From Desulfobacterales bacterium (GTDB taxonomy: Bacteria; Desulfobacterota; Desulfobacteria; Desulfobacterales; C00003060), in NCBI GenBank assembly GCA_030668505.1, contig DAOUTV010000023.1, positions 1-13,001 of the forward strand: DNA of 13,001 bases. The letters run 5' to 3'. Made by a program: the position numbers and the translations under genes. Shown here one piece after another: positions 12,129 through 13,001 of this stretch (position 1 is its first letter; every line of letters begins with the position of its first letter). Under the pieces are notes generated by a model, which worked only from the letters and a program-made list of their open reading frames with translations, ran no database searches and was not told the origin of the DNA.

Positions 12129-13001
12129 ATGAGCACACACAGGATAATACTGGGAATCGAAACCTCTTGCGACGAGACAGCCGCTGCAGTGACCTCTGGT
12201 GGGCACACCATCTTGTCCAGTGTGGTCTGGTCCCAGGTTGCCACCCACCATCCTTACGGCGGCGTTGTACCGGAGCTGGCATCCCGAAAGCATATGGAAA
12301 AAATTGTTCCTGTGGTAGAAAAGGCCCTGGCGGATTCCGGCACAGATTCGAACAGCATTGACGGCGTAGCTGTCACCTGTGGGCCCGGCTTGGTGGGCGC
12401 GCTACTGGTGGGACTCTCCTTTGCCAAGGCATTTGCCTATGCCAGGGGGCTCCCCCTGACAGGGGTCAATCACCTGCACGGGCACATTGCCGCAGTCTAC
12501 CTTGAGCCTGACCCACCACCCTTCCCTTTTGTGGCACTCCTGACCTCCGGAGGGCATACAAACCTTTGCTATGTGGCAGGACCTATGAAGTTTGAACACA
12601 TGGGCCAAACCAGAGACGACGCCGCAGGCGAGGCCTTCGACAAGGTGGCAAAGATCCTCGGCTTGGGATATCCCGGGGGTATGGTTATTGACCAGCTTTC
12701 CCAACAAGGAGATCCGGACCGAATACGCTTCCCAAGAGCATTTCTTGATAAGACCGGGTTTGATTTCAGTTTCAGCGGCCTCAAAACAGCTGTTGCCCGA
12801 TATATACAAGGTGAAAAAGAGGGAACGTTAAGAATTCCGGATATTGCAGCCGGGTTTCAAGAAGCAGTGGTTGACGTGCTCGTTCAAAAGGGGATCTCTG
12901 CAGCAAAGGCCAAGTCTTGTCAGCACCTGGCCCTGGTTGGGGGCGTGGCCTCAAACCGCAGGCTTCGGGAGCGGATTAAAGAATCAGCGCAGGAGGCCGG
13001 C
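12129..13001 (+). CDS. tsaD: tRNA N6-adenosine threonylcarbamoyltransferase TsaD, incomplete at the right edge
   Basis: TsaD (Gcp/YgjD/Kae1) transfers the threonylcarbamoyl group from threonylcarbamoyl-AMP to A37 of ANN-decoding tRNAs, working with TsaB and TsaE in the cytoplasm. The first 291 residues are present. The frame is still open at the window end, and the family is usually about 335-345 residues, so roughly 50 are missing. Landmarks are GIETSCDETAAAV (9-21, nucleotide-binding strand), YGGVVPELASRKH (43-55), metal ligands H115 and H119 in NHLHGHIAA, SGGHT (140-144), GEAFDKVAKILGLGYPGG (167-184), FSFSGLKTA (213-221) and GGVASNRRLR (271-280). The ATG at 12129 has AAAAGG upstream. The gene is divergent from gap, with a plausible promoter at 12021-12049. 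All visible active-site motifs are intact. Confidence 0.96.
   Translation, partial: MSTHRIILGIETSCDETAAAVTSGGHTILSSVVWSQVATHHPYGGVVPELASRKHMEKIVPVVEKALADSGTDSNSIDGVAVTCGPGLVGALLVGLSFAKAFAYARGLPLTGVNHLHGHIAAVYLEPDPPPFPFVALLTSGGHTNLCYVAGPMKFEHMGQTRDDAAGEAFDKVAKILGLGYPGGMVIDQLSQQGDPDRIRFPRAFLDKTGFDFSFSGLKTAVARYIQGEKEGTLRIPDIAAGFQEAVVDVLVQKGISAAKAKSCQHLALVGGVASNRRLRERIKESAQEAG

Noticed and set aside
12402..12809. A 135-codon minus-strand open frame within tsaD
   Set aside because: It is antisense to conserved TsaD motifs in a GC-richer gene, with no independent support.

Overview
The window is bacterial chromosomal DNA with single-copy housekeeping genes (dapB, glgC, gap, tsaD) separated by long non-coding gaps. 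The gene content suggests a deltaproteobacterium (Desulfobacterota): a zinc-ribbon PilZ protein, a ComEA-like secreted helix-hairpin-helix protein, a 4-hydroxy-tetrahydrodipicolinate reductase of the plant-type lineage, and palindromic non-coding elements in the gaps. The lineage is inferred from general family knowledge; no rRNA or other marker is present to prove it.

Layout from left to right. Positions 1-239 hold only a small structured stretch. A PilZ protein (240-737, +) is followed by a 204-bp inverted-repeat element (747-950), a terminator-like hairpin and a CCGGCG-type palindrome (1123-1184). A secreted ComEA-like protein (1245-1547, -) and a large membrane glycosyltransferase with C-terminal TPRs (1965-3734, -) lie on the minus strand, separated by palindromic MITE copy A (1663-1840). 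The gap 3735-4255 holds a shortened copy B (3798-3889) and another long inverted repeat (4048-4159). Next is a two-gene plus-strand unit: a sugar-phosphate isomerase/epimerase-like TIM barrel (4256-5026) and a SagB-type nitroreductase with a Tat-like N-terminus (5039-5806). MITE copy C (5848-6025) is inverted relative to A. It precedes a tight dapB-glgC pair (6115-8213, 2 bp apart), linking lysine/cell-wall precursor synthesis and glycogen synthesis in one transcript.

The right third is mostly minus strand. An atypical long GAPDH (10469-11713) lies upstream of an orphan ParA ATPase (9581-10360). ParA is followed by an unrecognised protein (8230-9486) with an N-terminal helix-turn-helix, a proline-rich linker, one transmembrane helix and an alpha-helical C-terminal region. 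The 94-bp gap between ParA and this protein carries two copies of TATCGTCCC around an inverted repeat. No ParB is present, so the pair is the best candidate here for an undescribed system: a membrane-anchored DNA-binding protein working with a ParA ATPase. The GAPDH leader holds a second, unrelated palindromic MITE (11739-11881) with a 5-bp target duplication. Divergent from it is tsaD (12129 to the window edge, incomplete), the tRNA t6A-modification enzyme.

The most striking DNA-level feature is that every gene-free stretch longer than about 300 bp contains at least one full-length palindromic element. At least five unrelated sequence families are represented, and two of them have clean target-site duplications. 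No tRNA, rRNA, CRISPR array or intact transposase gene was found.
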